Source: Verrucomicrobiota bacterium
GTDB lineage: Bacteria > Verrucomicrobiota > Verrucomicrobiia > Chthoniobacterales > JAFAMB01
Direction: 5' to 3'
DNA length: 60,076 nt
NCBI GenBank assembly: GCA_019247695.1
Contig: JAFBAP010000016.1
Span: 1 to 60,076 of the forward strand
Shown piece by piece: positions 8,612-17,259 of this stretch. Numbering within the stretch: the first letter of the stretch is position 1; each line of letters starts with the position of its first letter. The notes beneath the pieces were generated by a model that saw only the letters and a program-made list of their open reading frames with translations, searched no databases and was not told the DNA's origin. A program made the translations under genes and the position numbers.

Positions 8612-9715
8612 TCATGGATTTTCTCTTTTCGGGGAGAACGCGGAACTGGCGTCCGGTCCATTCACGGGTGCGTCCATGGTCAGAACGATTTTGGCGGCCC
8701 TGGCCTTGCCGTCGACCAGCTCAGCAAACGCGGACGGGCCATCGCTCAGCGGGCGTTCTTCCAGCCAGTCGGAGCTCGGCCGCACGACGCCACGCACCAG
8801 CAAACCGATCGCCTGGGTAAAGTCGGTCTCTGTGTAGGCAAAGCTGCCGGTAATGGCGATCTCCTGACGGATGAGGTAGTTGGCAGGCAGCACCGATTCC
8901 TCGTCGTGCAGGCCGATCAGCACGACGCGCCCGCCCGGCAGCACTGAGCGAATCGCTTGCGCGCGCACGGGCGTGGCGCCCACCGCATCAATCACGCAAT
9001 CGACGCCACCGGGGTAGCGCTCCTGGACGAAAGCCGCGACGTCCTGCTCGCGCGCGTTGATCGCGTCACGCGCGCCCCAGCGCAGCGCAACCTTCAACCG
9101 CTGCGGCGCCACATCACTGATAATGATCTGCTCGACGCCCCGGGCGCGAGCGACGGCGAGGGTGCATAGCCCGATCGGGCCGGCGCCAAGGATCAGCAGG
9201 CGCTGGTGCGGCTGTACGCCGGCCAGGGCGACGGCGCGGACCGAGCACGCGAGTGGCTCCGCCAGCGACCCTGCCACCAGGGACAGGCGCTCGGGCAAGG
9301 GGTAACACTGGCGTGCCGGCACGGCAACGTACTGTGCAAATGCACCGGGACGATGCGCGCCGACCAGTCGGCGCTGGCGGCAGAGGTTTGAGCGGCCCGC
9401 CAGGCACCGATCGCAGGCGCCACAGACGATCAGCGGGTTGAACGTCACCCGGGCGCCGGCCGCGGCCAGGTCACCGGTCGCAAAGGTTTCCCCTGCCGCC
9501 TGCACAACCCGTCCGGCGCCTTCGTGTCCCATGATCAGCGGCGGTACTCGCAGGCTGTTATGGCCCAGGAAGCCGCTCAGTTCCGAGCCGCAGATGCCGA
9601 CGGCTCCGACCGAGATCAGCACCTCACCCGGTGCCGGCGCCGGCATCGGTTCGGCCCGCTCCATCATGCGGCGCGGCCCTATCCACACCAGCGCTTGCAT
9701 GGTCTCATTCTTCAT
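8612..9715 (-). CDS. Zinc-dependent medium-chain alcohol/polyol dehydrogenase
   Basis: This is a 367-residue MDR-family NAD(P)-dependent dehydrogenase. The N-terminal GroES-like domain carries catalytic-zinc residues Cys42 (ICGSE) and the GHE motif at 63-65. The four structural-zinc cysteines lie at about 98, 101, 104 and 112 (CGACDRC then C). The Rossmann domain shows GAGPIG. The closest functional classes by pattern are sorbitol, L-threonine 3- or galactitol-type dehydrogenases oxidising a secondary hydroxyl; the exact substrate cannot be read from sequence. It stands alone, convergent with the BREX operon, and the next gene upstream is a short unknown on the same strand. Confidence 0.85.
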   Translation of the reverse strand: MKNETMQALVWIGPRRMMERAEPMPAPAPGEVLISVGAVGICGSELSGFLGHNSLRVPPLIMGHEGAGRVVQAAGETFATGDLAAAGARVTFNPLIVCGACDRCLAGRSNLCRQRRLVGAHRPGAFAQYVAVPARQCYPLPERLSLVAGSLAEPLACSVRAVALAGVQPHQRLLILGAGPIGLCTLAVARARGVEQIIISDVAPQRLKVALRWGARDAINAREQDVAAFVQERYPGGVDCVIDAVGATPVRAQAIRSVLPGGRVVLIGLHDEESVLPANYLIRQEIAITGSFAYTETDFTQAIGLLVRGVVRPSSDWLEERPLSDGPSAFAELVDGKARAAKIVLTMDAPVNGPDASSAFSPKRENP

Positions 9716-9768
9716 AGCTTCTCCTCAGGCGCTCGCTCTCTCGTTCATCCTGCCGGCACGACCGGGCG

Positions 9769-10110
9769 CTAATACCGGCGAACCCAAAACCGTTTTCGCC
9801 CATCCCCTTCAAATGTGGGCTGCATTTCGATGAGCTCTGCGTGATCCGAAACCGGCAAGAGCCCAAACTGCGTCGCTGCGGTGAGACCCCGGCCGAGTTC
9901 GTCGCCGAGCCTCTTTTGATCGTCCGTCGTGAGGATCTCTCGAAGCATGGTTTGCCAGGACTGCCAGTCTCGCGGGGTCGCTTGATCAAACTCCGGGTAT
10001 CGCCCTTCAGGAACGCCCAGGATGAAATCGCCGGAGGATTGACTCTGGCCTGCAGACACGACCTCCAAAACCTCAAATCGCCGGTAAGTGAAACCTCCTT
10101 TCGCGATCAT
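9769..10110 (-). CDS. Hypothetical protein, 113 aa
   Basis: I do not recognise this family. The 113-residue reading frame has an ATG start and codon use in keeping with its neighbours. It contains no signal peptide or membrane segment. It is mixed in composition, with aromatic and acidic residues in the middle (RYPEFDQ, DWQSWQTML) and a basic aromatic C-terminus (RKRFWVRRY). It lies between adh and rnhA, all on the minus strand but with gaps of 54 and 157 bases, so an operon is uncertain. It could be a small cytoplasmic protein; nothing in the context suggests a role. Confidence 0.5.
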   Translation of the reverse strand: MIAKGGFTYRRFEVLEVVSAGQSQSSGDFILGVPEGRYPEFDQATPRDWQSWQTMLREILTTDDQKRLGDELGRGLTAATQFGLLPVSDHAELIEMQPTFEGDGRKRFWVRRY

Positions 10111-10267
10111 GGCGGTTCACCTCGATGCCAGGAGAGGGTGCCGGCCGGCCGAGCGCTCTGCACAAGCTGGGGTTTCCTTGCGCGAATACCCGTCATCACC
10201 TTTCCAGAATGGTTTGGTCATCTGCCCGGCCCCTTTTTTCTTAAGGAATTGCGGTTGGGACCATTCG

Positions 10268-10756
10268 TCAATCCGGACTCGGAGACGCGGTCTCGGCCTC
10301 ATACGGCTCGTCAACCAATAAGGCGCTCGCCCGGCATGCAGCCACGGCAAGTGCATCGCAACGGTTATTTTCGGCCGTGGCCGCATGACCTTTCACCCAC
10401 CGGTGGCATGTCTCGTGTCGAGCCAGAAGACGGTCAAGTTCCTCCCAGAGATCCCGGTTACGGACGGGTTGTTTTGTCACCGTCCTCCAACCGTTTCTTT
10501 TCCATTTAGCCATCCATCCTTGCGTAAGGGCATCCAGCAAATATCTGGAATCGGAAATGATCTCCACCTGACACGGCTCTCTCAGGGCTTGCAGAGCCTT
10601 TGTTAAGGCAGTCAGCTCCATTCGGTTGTTGGTTGTGCAGCGGTATCCGGCGCTTAGCTCTTTGCGAGCGTTTCCATAAATGAGCACCACGCCATATCCA
10701 CCGGGCCCTGGGTTGCCCTGGCACGCACCATCCGTGTATATGGTTACTCGTTTCAC
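10268..10756 (-). CDS. rnhA: Ribonuclease HI
   Basis: This 162-residue RNase H type 1 cleaves the RNA strand of RNA-DNA hybrids, removing primers and R-loops. The catalytic DEDD set is complete: Asp9 (YTDGACQGNPG), Glu47 (NNRMEL), Asp69 (ISDSRY) and Asp134 (NRCDALA). The basic handle region with WKRNGW is also present, as in E. coli RNase HI. The start is GTG, preceded by no strong ribosome site. The last 20 or so residues (acidic EPYEAETASPSPD) extend past the usual fold. Highly reliable from the motifs. Confidence 0.95.
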   Translation of the reverse strand: MKRVTIYTDGACQGNPGPGGYGVVLIYGNARKELSAGYRCTTNNRMELTALTKALQALREPCQVEIISDSRYLLDALTQGWMAKWKRNGWRTVTKQPVRNRDLWEELDRLLARHETCHRWVKGHAATAENNRCDALAVAACRASALLVDEPYEAETASPSPD

Positions 10757-11027
10757 GCCGCTTCATTTGACATTCCCCCGCGCTCGAAGGCGAGGGATTC
10801 TCGCTCCTGTGCCTCATTCATGGTCATAGCACCCGGAGTGCGCCATCCGCTCCCGGAAAAGCGGGAGAGACGAGTTCAGCCTGACATCCTGCCGGTCGTT
10901 AAGTCCGCCCCCCCGAGCTGATGGACCGGGACATTCCGGGGCGTGCCGTGTTCTACCATCTACCATTCAGACAGTAATGTCGCCAGGATGTCGGCGCCGG
11001 ATGATGCCCCGTAGCTAGTTGAATCGG
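10757..11027. other. Gene-free stretch upstream of rnhA
   Basis: I see no convincing reading frame here. It contains a small hairpin near 10846-10866 (CTCCCG with CGGGAG) and leads into the nested palindromic element that begins at 11028. The promoter for rnhA should lie at the left end, but I cannot pick out a clear -35/-10 pair. Confidence 0.4.
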
Positions 11028-11341
11028 TCTTAGGCCCAACGGGCCGGGAGACGGTTTGATGGCCTGAAGGGCCAAAGGAACATAGCCCAGGGTTTACCCT
11101 GGGTAACCGTCAAATCACGATCGAGCCCTCCTAAGGCGTCACGTCCGTACGCCCACCTTGACAAACGCCCGCCCCGCCGGGTTGGATTTGCTGAAGGGGC
11201 GGCAGAACCCGTCGGCAACGCTTTCTACCGCCCCTTCAGGGCCGGATCAGAGGGGAACCGCCTTCCCAGGGTGAAACCCTGGGCTAAGTTCCTTTGGCCC
11301 TTCAGGCCATCAAACCGTCTGCCGACCCGTCGGGCCTAGAC
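11028..11341. mobile_element. Nested palindromic MITE/REP-like element
   Basis: Two arms of about 77 bases, 11028-11104 and 11265-11341, are near-perfect inverted repeats of each other with only a few mismatches. Each contains ACGGTTTGATGGCCTGAAGG and GGCCAAAGGAAC (or their complements) and ends in its own small palindrome, CCCAGGG...CCCTGGG. Between them, 11191-11207 and 11224-11240 form a second inverted pair built on CTGAAGGGGCGG. There is no reading frame for a transposase inside. Size and symmetry fit a non-autonomous miniature element or a large REP/BIME-type repeat mobilised in trans. The immediate flanks both contain ACCATTCA-A/T-AC-type sequence, at about 10967-10976 and 11340-11350, which may be a related target or residual arm. 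No other copy was noticed in the window. Confidence 0.7.
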
Positions 11342-11361
11342 CATTCATACGGTCTAATAGG

Positions 11362-11627
11362 GCACTGGCTGCGGATTACTTAGAGCTGGAGCGCCTGTGC
11401 GAGGCTCCATTACCTAAGGATTATCCGCCCCTTTACCGCCTGGAGGGTTCGTACAATCCTCCCCAGGAACTGGGTGAGGAGGTGGCCGGCGCTGAACGAA
11501 GAAACTCCGCACCGATCGGGTGACGGCCCGCGTGCGCATGGAAGAACTGGACGACTTGATTCGCGAGAACACGGGGTCGGACTCTAACCTTTTGGGCGAG
11601 GATTTGGTGCTCCCCAACCCGCGTTGA
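11362..11627 (+). pseudogene. Coding-like relics of an unknown gene
   Basis: Two short in-frame pieces have protein-like composition and codon use but no full gene. One at 11362-11523 has no start codon (LAADYLELERLCEAP and onward). The second at 11538-11627 is in another frame (MEELDDLIRENTGSDSN and onward) and ends in a stop. They could be remains of a gene broken next to the palindromic element. I do not recognise the family, and chance coding potential in GC-rich DNA cannot be excluded. Confidence 0.25.
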
Positions 11628-11910
11628 GGTGTGGACCGCCGATGGGCAAGGACCTTCTCCTTCAGGATGCGCGTGACGACTTGGGAGGAGGCTCAGCCTT
11701 TTCAGCGCGATCCAACATCGAATCCGCCTGACCGCGTCCCAGCGGACCGCACGCGAACCGGGCGGCAGATCTGAGCGCCGCACGGGCAGGCTCGGACTGT
11801 GGCCTTTGGACGGTTACACCGCCCATTGCTTCGGAATCGCCAATGTAAAAAACCGACTGAAACATTCCCGGGCCCACATTATAGACGATCATAAGAAATA
11901 CAGAAAAAAC

Positions 11911-12231
11911 ATGAGCGAGTTCATTTACCGTAAAGCCCACCTTCTCGCACCTGATACGCGTGCCCTGCTCGGAAGCGTCCTCGTCGCCATTCCGAAGACG
12001 GCCGTTGAGGAACTCAGGACCAGGCCCGACCGTAAGCACGCCGAGGAGGACGCCCTCTTCCGTGAATTGATCGATGATGCGGATCTTGAAATCATCAACC
12101 AGCTGGTCATTTCTCCCTTCGGCCGACATTTAACGGAGTTTGAGGCGTTTCCGATGTCTGAGACCGGCGATCTTCCGAATCCGCAGGCGACCTCTCCCGA
12201 CGGGAAAAGGTTCTGGCGGTTATCCCGGTAA
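11911..12231 (+). CDS. Hypothetical protein, doubtful
   Basis: The reading frame from the ATG at 11911 gives about 106 residues with reasonable codon use (acidic middle, AEEDALFRELIDDADLEII). It overlaps an equally open frame on the minus strand (11662-12129, 155 residues), so only one of the two, or neither, can be real. Neither has a recognisable domain or a clear ribosome site. A same-frame extension reaches back to 11806. I list the plus frame because its first codon positions are richer in G. Confidence is low. Confidence 0.25.
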   Translation: MSEFIYRKAHLLAPDTRALLGSVLVAIPKTAVEELRTRPDRKHAEEDALFRELIDDADLEIINQLVISPFGRHLTEFEAFPMSETGDLPNPQATSPDGKRFWRLSR

Positions 12232-12292
12232 ATCCGTCTGGGTGGGTGGCGGGTACCGGAACTCTGAAGAGCGCCACCCGCAGCCCGGGATC

Positions 12293-13030
12293 TCACGCCT
12301 CCCCGGCGCCGACGCCGGGCCAGCCGTGCGCCGCCGACGAAGAAGAAGGTGGCGCAGGTGATGCCGGCAGGTCGAGCGTTCGCGGAATGCGGCCGAGCCC
12401 GTGCTCAGGCTCCCTGACCAGAAACGTGGTGATGCCCAGCGCGGCGGCCCCTTTCTCGTCGAGGTCCGGGTCATCGCCGACGTGCAGCATCCGGGCGGCC
12501 GGCACGCCGAAGCGGGCCAGTGCCGCCTGGAAGATCAGGGGCGACGGCTTGTTGGCGCCGACCTCGCTTGAGACGATCACGTGTTCAAAGTACGGTGCGA
12601 GTTCCAGCGTGCGCAGCACCGCGTGCAAGCGGCCGTCAAAATTGGAGAGCACACCCAGGCGCAATCCGGCGCCGTGAAGCACCTGCAACGTGTCGTTCGC
12701 ACCCGCTCGGGCACGCCAGATTCCCGGCTGCTCAAAACGGCGGTAAACGCGCTCAAAATAGGTGTCGAACTCCGGCAGAGAATACCCCGCAACGGCGAGG
12801 GTGCGCACCACCAACCGGCGCCACCACAGCCGGTCGTCATCCGGGCGAGGACCCGCCAGATCGGCAGGCGGCGGCGTTTCCTTCCAGGCACGGCGAAATG
12901 CCTGCTGGACCCGGCCGGCGTCCCAGTCCTGGCCGAATTCGCCGGCCACCTCGCTGTAGATGGTTCCCGGGGGACGGGTCAGTTCGATGAGGGTTCCCAC
13001 CGCGTCGAAGGTGACAACTGAAAACTGCAT
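12293..13030 (-). CDS. HAD-superfamily hydrolase (HDHD3-like)
   Basis: This is a 245-residue haloacid-dehalogenase-fold protein. Motif I is FDAVGTL with the nucleophile Asp9; motif II is the serine in LSNFD; motif III lysine lies in GANKPSP; motif IV is GDDPDLD. A helical cap lies between motifs I and II (subclass IA). The ATG at 13030 was chosen because it places motif I at the very N-terminus, as in the family; the frame is open further upstream. The residue two after the nucleophile is Val, not the Asp used as acid/base by phosphatases, so phosphatase activity is doubtful. The C-terminus is a low-complexity Pro/Ser/Ala tail. It is monocistronic and divergent from nusA. Confidence 0.8.
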   Translation of the reverse strand: MQFSVVTFDAVGTLIELTRPPGTIYSEVAGEFGQDWDAGRVQQAFRRAWKETPPPADLAGPRPDDDRLWWRRLVVRTLAVAGYSLPEFDTYFERVYRRFEQPGIWRARAGANDTLQVLHGAGLRLGVLSNFDGRLHAVLRTLELAPYFEHVIVSSEVGANKPSPLIFQAALARFGVPAARMLHVGDDPDLDEKGAAALGITTFLVREPEHGLGRIPRTLDLPASPAPPSSSSAAHGWPGVGAGEA

Positions 13031-13214
13031 TGGTTCAGACCGCCGGAGCCGGCGTCCGCAGCCGCATGACCGGAGGGAATAACCGGTCATCAGTCCTCGC
13101 CGGCTGGCTTGACGCTCCTTCCATTCAGTTTTAAGTTGAGCGACTCGACCGAGTCTGGCCAGATTGCTTCGGGTTGTACAGAAGTAATTGGGTTTGATCG
13201 GTCCCTTATTGTTT

Positions 13215-14477
13215 ATGAACAGCGATCTTCTGGCGGTGTTGGACTACATGGAACGGGAGAAAGGTATCAAGCGCGAAGTGTTGCTTGAGGCGTTGTCTCG
13301 TGCCTTGCTCACAGCCGCAAAGAAGAGCGTCGGTCCGGCACGTGATCTGAGGATCACCATCAACCCACGGTCGGGCGAGATTACGGCTCTGGCAAATCTA
13401 ATCGTGGTGAACGAAGTCAAAAGTGTCCACGATGAGATTGGCCTGGCGCGCGCCCGGAAGGTCAAACCGAACGCACAGATCGGCGATGAGATCGAGGTGG
13501 AAGTCACGCCGGAAGGCTTTGGCCGCATTGCCGCCCAGACGGCCCGGCAGGCGATTCTGCAGAGCATCCGCCAGGCTGAGCGCGAGTTGATTTACGAGGA
13601 ATTCAAGGATCGGGCCGGCGAAATCGTCAGCGGCACCGTGCGGCGTTTCGAACGTTCCGACGTCATCGTTGACCTGGGTAAATTTGAGGCGATCATGCCC
13701 GCCCGCGAACGGGTTGCCACCGAGGATTACAGCATCGGGGACCGTATTCGCGCGTACGTGGTGGCCGTGGAATTCTCCAATCGCGGCCCTGAAATCATCA
13801 TTTCGCGCAGCCACCCCAATTTTGTGCGCCGCCTTTTTGAGGTGGAGGTCAGCGAGATCGCCGACCGGACCGTGGAGATCAAAGCGATCGCGCGCGAAGC
13901 GGGTTACCGTACGAAGATCGCGGTATGGTCATCGGACGAGAAAGTGGATCCAGTGGGGGCCTGCGTCGGTATGCGCGGCTCGCGGGTCAAGAACATCGTC
14001 CGCGAATTGAACCAGGAAAAGGTCGACATCATCCGCTGGGGCGCCGACCCGCGCGAATTCGTGATGGAGGCGCTGAAGCCGGCAAAAATCAAATCGATCA
14101 CGGTCGACGATCAGCGGCACGCCATCCAGGTGACGGTTGACGAAGATCAACTCTCGCTGGCGATCGGGCGGCGCGGCCAGAATGCGCGTTTGACGTCGCG
14201 ACTGACCGGCTGGGAAATCAACATTTCCAAAGACGAATCGGCCAGCCACGCGTTTGAACTTAAGATCAACCAGGCGATTACGACGCTTGCTAAAGCCCTC
14301 GAAGTGGACGAAGAAACTGCCCGCGCCCTTGCCCGGGCCGGGGTGAATAGCATCGAAGGCGTGCTCGAGGTGGACCCCGAAGACATCGCCGGCATCCTGA
14401 GTGTCGACCTCGACCGCGCGCGTCATATCCACCAGGCTGCGCGCAAAGAACACGACCGAAATATGGCGTCCATCTAA
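13215..14477 (+). CDS. nusA: Transcription termination/antitermination factor NusA
   Basis: This 420-residue protein has the N-terminal RNA-polymerase-binding domain (LLAVLDYMEREKGI and onward), an S1 domain around residues 135-200 (GEIVSGTVRRFERSDVIVDLG), two KH domains (GACVGMRGSRVKNI; LAIGRRGQNARL), and a short acidic C-terminal helix-hairpin-helix repeat (DEETARALARAGVNSIEGV). It binds RNA polymerase and modulates pausing, termination and antitermination. The ATG at 13215 is preferred over an upstream GTG- or TTG-type start because it gives the usual MNSDLL N-terminus. It heads the cluster nusA-infB-rbfA-nrnA-truB-ribF, the usual order in many bacteria. Only 38 bases separate it from infB. 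Confidence 0.96.
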   Translation: MNSDLLAVLDYMEREKGIKREVLLEALSRALLTAAKKSVGPARDLRITINPRSGEITALANLIVVNEVKSVHDEIGLARARKVKPNAQIGDEIEVEVTPEGFGRIAAQTARQAILQSIRQAERELIYEEFKDRAGEIVSGTVRRFERSDVIVDLGKFEAIMPARERVATEDYSIGDRIRAYVVAVEFSNRGPEIIISRSHPNFVRRLFEVEVSEIADRTVEIKAIAREAGYRTKIAVWSSDEKVDPVGACVGMRGSRVKNIVRELNQEKVDIIRWGADPREFVMEALKPAKIKSITVDDQRHAIQVTVDEDQLSLAIGRRGQNARLTSRLTGWEINISKDESASHAFELKINQAITTLAKALEVDEETARALARAGVNSIEGVLEVDPEDIAGILSVDLDRARHIHQAARKEHDRNMASI

Positions 14478-14515
14478 ACGAGATGGAGCGATGAACATCT
14501 TACAAGAACCCATTC

Positions 14516-16813
14516 ATGGCCACACGCGCTACCAGTTCCAGAAAAGAATCCAGTACCACTAAGAACAAGCCCGAAGCTCCCGTTCCATCGAAACCGGCCG
14601 AGCGTACGGTGGCCACCGACCTCATCTCGCCCAAGAAAAAAACGCCCCCGGCCGAGTCCAGGCCGGCGCGGAGTGGTGTTCCTCCCATCAGCAAGATCCG
14701 GGTTCCCCGGGAACACGCGCCGGAACCAAAGCCGGCGGCTCCCCCCGCGACGCCCGCGCCAGCGCCAGCGGCCTCGAGCCCGGCTTCAACCCCAACCACG
14801 CCACCCCTGCGTCCCGAGTCGGTCTCGTTGATCGACGAAAAGCCGGATCGGAAAGGCACCGGCGGCACCGGCGCAACGGGAACGACACGGCCGTCGGTTC
14901 TTCCACCCATCTCGCGAATCCGCGTCCCGCAACCTCCTGCCCCGAAAGCGCCGGAACCGGTTCCCGCCCCGGCCGCAGCGGCTCCGGAGCCGCCCCCGGC
15001 GGCGGCACCGCTGCCGCCGGCCAGCAGCCCGGAAGGGGAAAAGGTTATTCACATCAAGCCGCCGATCATCGTGCGCGAACTGGCTCAACAGATCGGGTTG
15101 AAGCCGTTCCAGCTCATCCACGACCTGATGGAGATGAACATTTTTGCGGCGATCAACCACACGGTTGAACCCGACGTGGCGGCGGCGATCTGCCGCAAGC
15201 ACGGTTACGTTTTCGAAGTCGAAAAACGTGAGAAAGGCGCCGGCGTTCACAAGGTGGAAGCCGTGGTTGAAGAACCGCCCCCGCCGGTAATCCAGAAGGC
15301 CGAAGAACTGCACCCGCGCGCGCCCATCATCACATTCATGGGACACGTTGACCATGGCAAGACGTCGCTCATGGACGCGATCCGGAAGACCCGGGTCGCC
15401 GCCGGGGAAGCGGGCGGCATCACCCAGCACATCGGCGCGTACAGCGTCGTGCATAACGGCCAGCGGATCACGTTTCTTGATACCCCGGGCCACGAGGCGT
15501 TCACGGCGATGCGCGCCCGCGGCGCCAACGTAACCGACATTGTGGTGTTGGTGGTGGCTGCCGATGACGGTTTGATGCCGCAGACGATCGAAGCGATCAA
15601 CCACGCCCGGGCGGCCAAAGTGTCGATCATCGTCGCCATCAACAAAATCGACCTGTCCTCGGCCAATGTCGACCGGGTCAAGGCACAGCTTCAGGAGCGA
15701 GGATTAACGCCGGAAGATTGGGGCGGTGAAACGATCTGTTGTCCCGTGTCCGCCACCAAGGGCATCGGCATCGATCACCTGCTTGAGATGCTGTTGCTGC
15801 AGGCCGAGATCATGGAATTGAAAGCCAGTCCCGACGTACCGCCGCGCGCGACCGTGATCGAAGCGCAGCTGGAAGCCGGACGCGGGCCTACGGCTACGGT
15901 CATCGTGCGAATGGGCACCTTGAAAGTCGGCCAGGCCTTTATCTGCGGAAACTTCTGGGGCAAGGTCAAATCGTTGATCGATGACAACGGCAAGAACACC
16001 AAGTCGGCCTCCCCTTCAACTCCCGTTAAAGTACTCGGGTTTACCGGCCTGCCGAATGCAGGAGACGAATTTCTCGTGATGGAGTCCGAACGTGCCGCGC
16101 GCGCCCTCAGCGAAGAGCGGCTGGCCGATCAACGGACCCAGAAACTCGCGATGCCGCAGCGGGCCACGCTCGAGAGCCTGTTCGACAGCTTGAACGACGG
16201 TCACAAGGTGCTCCAGTTGATCCTGAAATGCGACGTTCAAGGTTCCGCGGAGGCCATCAGTGCCTCCCTGAACCAGATCGAAAGCAAGAAGATCGACCTG
16301 GAGATTATCCACACCGGCATTGGGCCCATCACCGAATCTGACGTCCTGCTGGCCACGGCCTCGAACGCGGTCATCGTGGGCTTCAACGTCAAGACGGAGA
16401 ACCAGGCGGCGGCGGCAGCCAAGCGCGAAGGCGTTCAGATCAAGCTGTTCAGCATCATCTACGAACTCATTGACCAGGTGAAGGAAGCCATGGTCGGCAT
16501 GCTCGATCCGGAAGTGCGGGAGTCGGTGCTTGGACATGCCGAAGTCAGGCAGGTCTTCGACCTGTCGAAGGGTACCGTTGCAGGTTGCTACGTTACCGAC
16601 GGCCGGATCGTCCGGAACGGCCGGGCCCGGGTTCTGCGCCGTCGCCAGCCCATCTACGATGGCGGCATCGCCACGCTGCGCCGCTTCCAGGATGACGTGA
16701 AGGAAGTGCGTGCCGGGGTTGAATGCGGCATCAAGCTGGGTGACTACTCGGAGTACGAAGTCGGCGATGTGATCGAGTGCTACAACCTCGAGAAGATCGC
16801 GCAGCAACTTTGA
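14516..16813 (+). CDS. infB: Translation initiation factor IF-2
   Basis: This 765-residue GTPase delivers initiator tRNA to the ribosome. The first 170 or so residues are a Pro/Ala/Lys-rich low-complexity linker. An IF2-N-like helical domain follows ([17 protein letters not shown]). The G domain has G1 GHVDHGKT (about 276-283), G3 DTPGHE, and G4 NKID. Domains II, III and IV are complete to the C-terminus ([19 protein letters not shown]). Length and organisation match a full-length bacterial IF-2. It lies 38 bases after nusA, and two strong hairpins separate it from rbfA. Confidence 0.97.
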   Translation: MATRATSSRKESSTTKNKPEAPVPSKPAERTVATDLISPKKKTPPAESRPARSGVPPISKIRVPREHAPEPKPAAPPATPAPAPAASSPASTPTTPPLRPESVSLIDEKPDRKGTGGTGATGTTRPSVLPPISRIRVPQPPAPKAPEPVPAPAAAAPEPPPAAAPLPPASSPEGEKVIHIKPPIIVRELAQQIGLKPFQLIHDLMEMNIFAAINHTVEPDVAAAICRKHGYVFEVEKREKGAGVHKVEAVVEEPPPPVIQKAEELHPRAPIITFMGHVDHGKTSLMDAIRKTRVAAGEAGGITQHIGAYSVVHNGQRITFLDTPGHEAFTAMRARGANVTDIVVLVVAADDGLMPQTIEAINHARAAKVSIIVAINKIDLSSANVDRVKAQLQERGLTPEDWGGETICCPVSATKGIGIDHLLEMLLLQAEIMELKASPDVPPRATVIEAQLEAGRGPTATVIVRMGTLKVGQAFICGNFWGKVKSLIDDNGKNTKSASPSTPVKVLGFTGLPNAGDEFLVMESERAARALSEERLADQRTQKLAMPQRATLESLFDSLNDGHKVLQLILKCDVQGSAEAISASLNQIESKKIDLEIIHTGIGPITESDVLLATASNAVIVGFNVKTENQAAAAAKREGVQIKLFSIIYELIDQVKEAMVGMLDPEVRESVLGHAEVRQVFDLSKGTVAGCYVTDGRIVRNGRARVLRRRQPIYDGGIATLRRFQDDVKEVRAGVECGIKLGDYSEYEVGDVIECYNLEKIAQQL

Positions 16814-16828
16814 TCGGCAAAGAGATCG

Positions 16829-16885
16829 GACCCTTGGCGGGCCACGTCTGCCAAGGGTCGCATTGTCTCGTAAAACAGCGAGACA
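16829..16885 (+). promoter_or_regulatory. Tandem hairpins between infB and rbfA
   Basis: Two perfect stems lie back to back in the 83-base gap. The first is GACCCTTGGC (16829-16838) with GCCAAGGGTC (16850-16859). The second is TGTCTCG (16864-16870) with CGAGACA (16879-16885). No T-run follows, so a standard intrinsic terminator is unlikely. The second ends four bases before the GGAGG at 16889-16893 that precedes the rbfA start at 16897. They may act as an RNA-processing or stability element, or control rbfA translation. Confidence 0.5.
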
Positions 16886-16896
16886 AACGGAGGCAT

Positions 16897-17259
16897 ATGA
16901 AACATCGGTTAGAGAGGGTAAATGAAGTTATCAGGCGCGAGTTGAGCGACTTGGTTTCACGCGAGGTGTTGCTCAGCTCAAAGGCGCTCGTTACCATCCC
17001 GGCAGTCAGCATTACCCCCGATCTGAGGCAATGTCACGTGTACGTGAGCGTCATCGGCGGTGCCGAAGATAAACGCCAGGTGATCACCGATCTGGAAAAT
17101 CACCGGACGCCCCTCCAGGCCGCCTTATCCAAACGCGTTGTCCTGAAGTATACCCCGCACCTGCATTTTCAGCTCGATGACAGCATCGAGCGCGGCAACC
17201 GCGTCCTTGAGATCATCCAAGACCTTGATGAACAGCAGGACGTAAACGGCCAGGGCTGA
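16897..17259 (+). CDS. rbfA: Ribosome-binding factor A
   Basis: This is a 120-residue single-KH-like protein that matures the 30S subunit and 16S rRNA 5' end. The start ATG is set by a GGAGG three bases closer than usual (16889-16893) and gives the conserved opening KHRLERVNEVIRRELSDLV. The family motif of alternating hydrophobic strand, TPDLRQCHVYVSV, is present, followed by RTPLQAALSKRV and LHFQLDDSIERG. Its stop codon overlaps the nrnA start codon (TGATG), indicating coupling. Confidence 0.95.
   Translation: MKHRLERVNEVIRRELSDLVSREVLLSSKALVTIPAVSITPDLRQCHVYVSVIGGAEDKRQVITDLENHRTPLQAALSKRVVLKYTPHLHFQLDDSIERGNRVLEIIQDLDEQQDVNGQG

Noticed and set aside
11662-12129. 155-codon minus-strand frame as a real gene
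   Set aside because: It is as open as the plus-strand frame it overlaps but has no motif and no ribosome site; the strand cannot be decided, so only the doubtful plus frame was listed.
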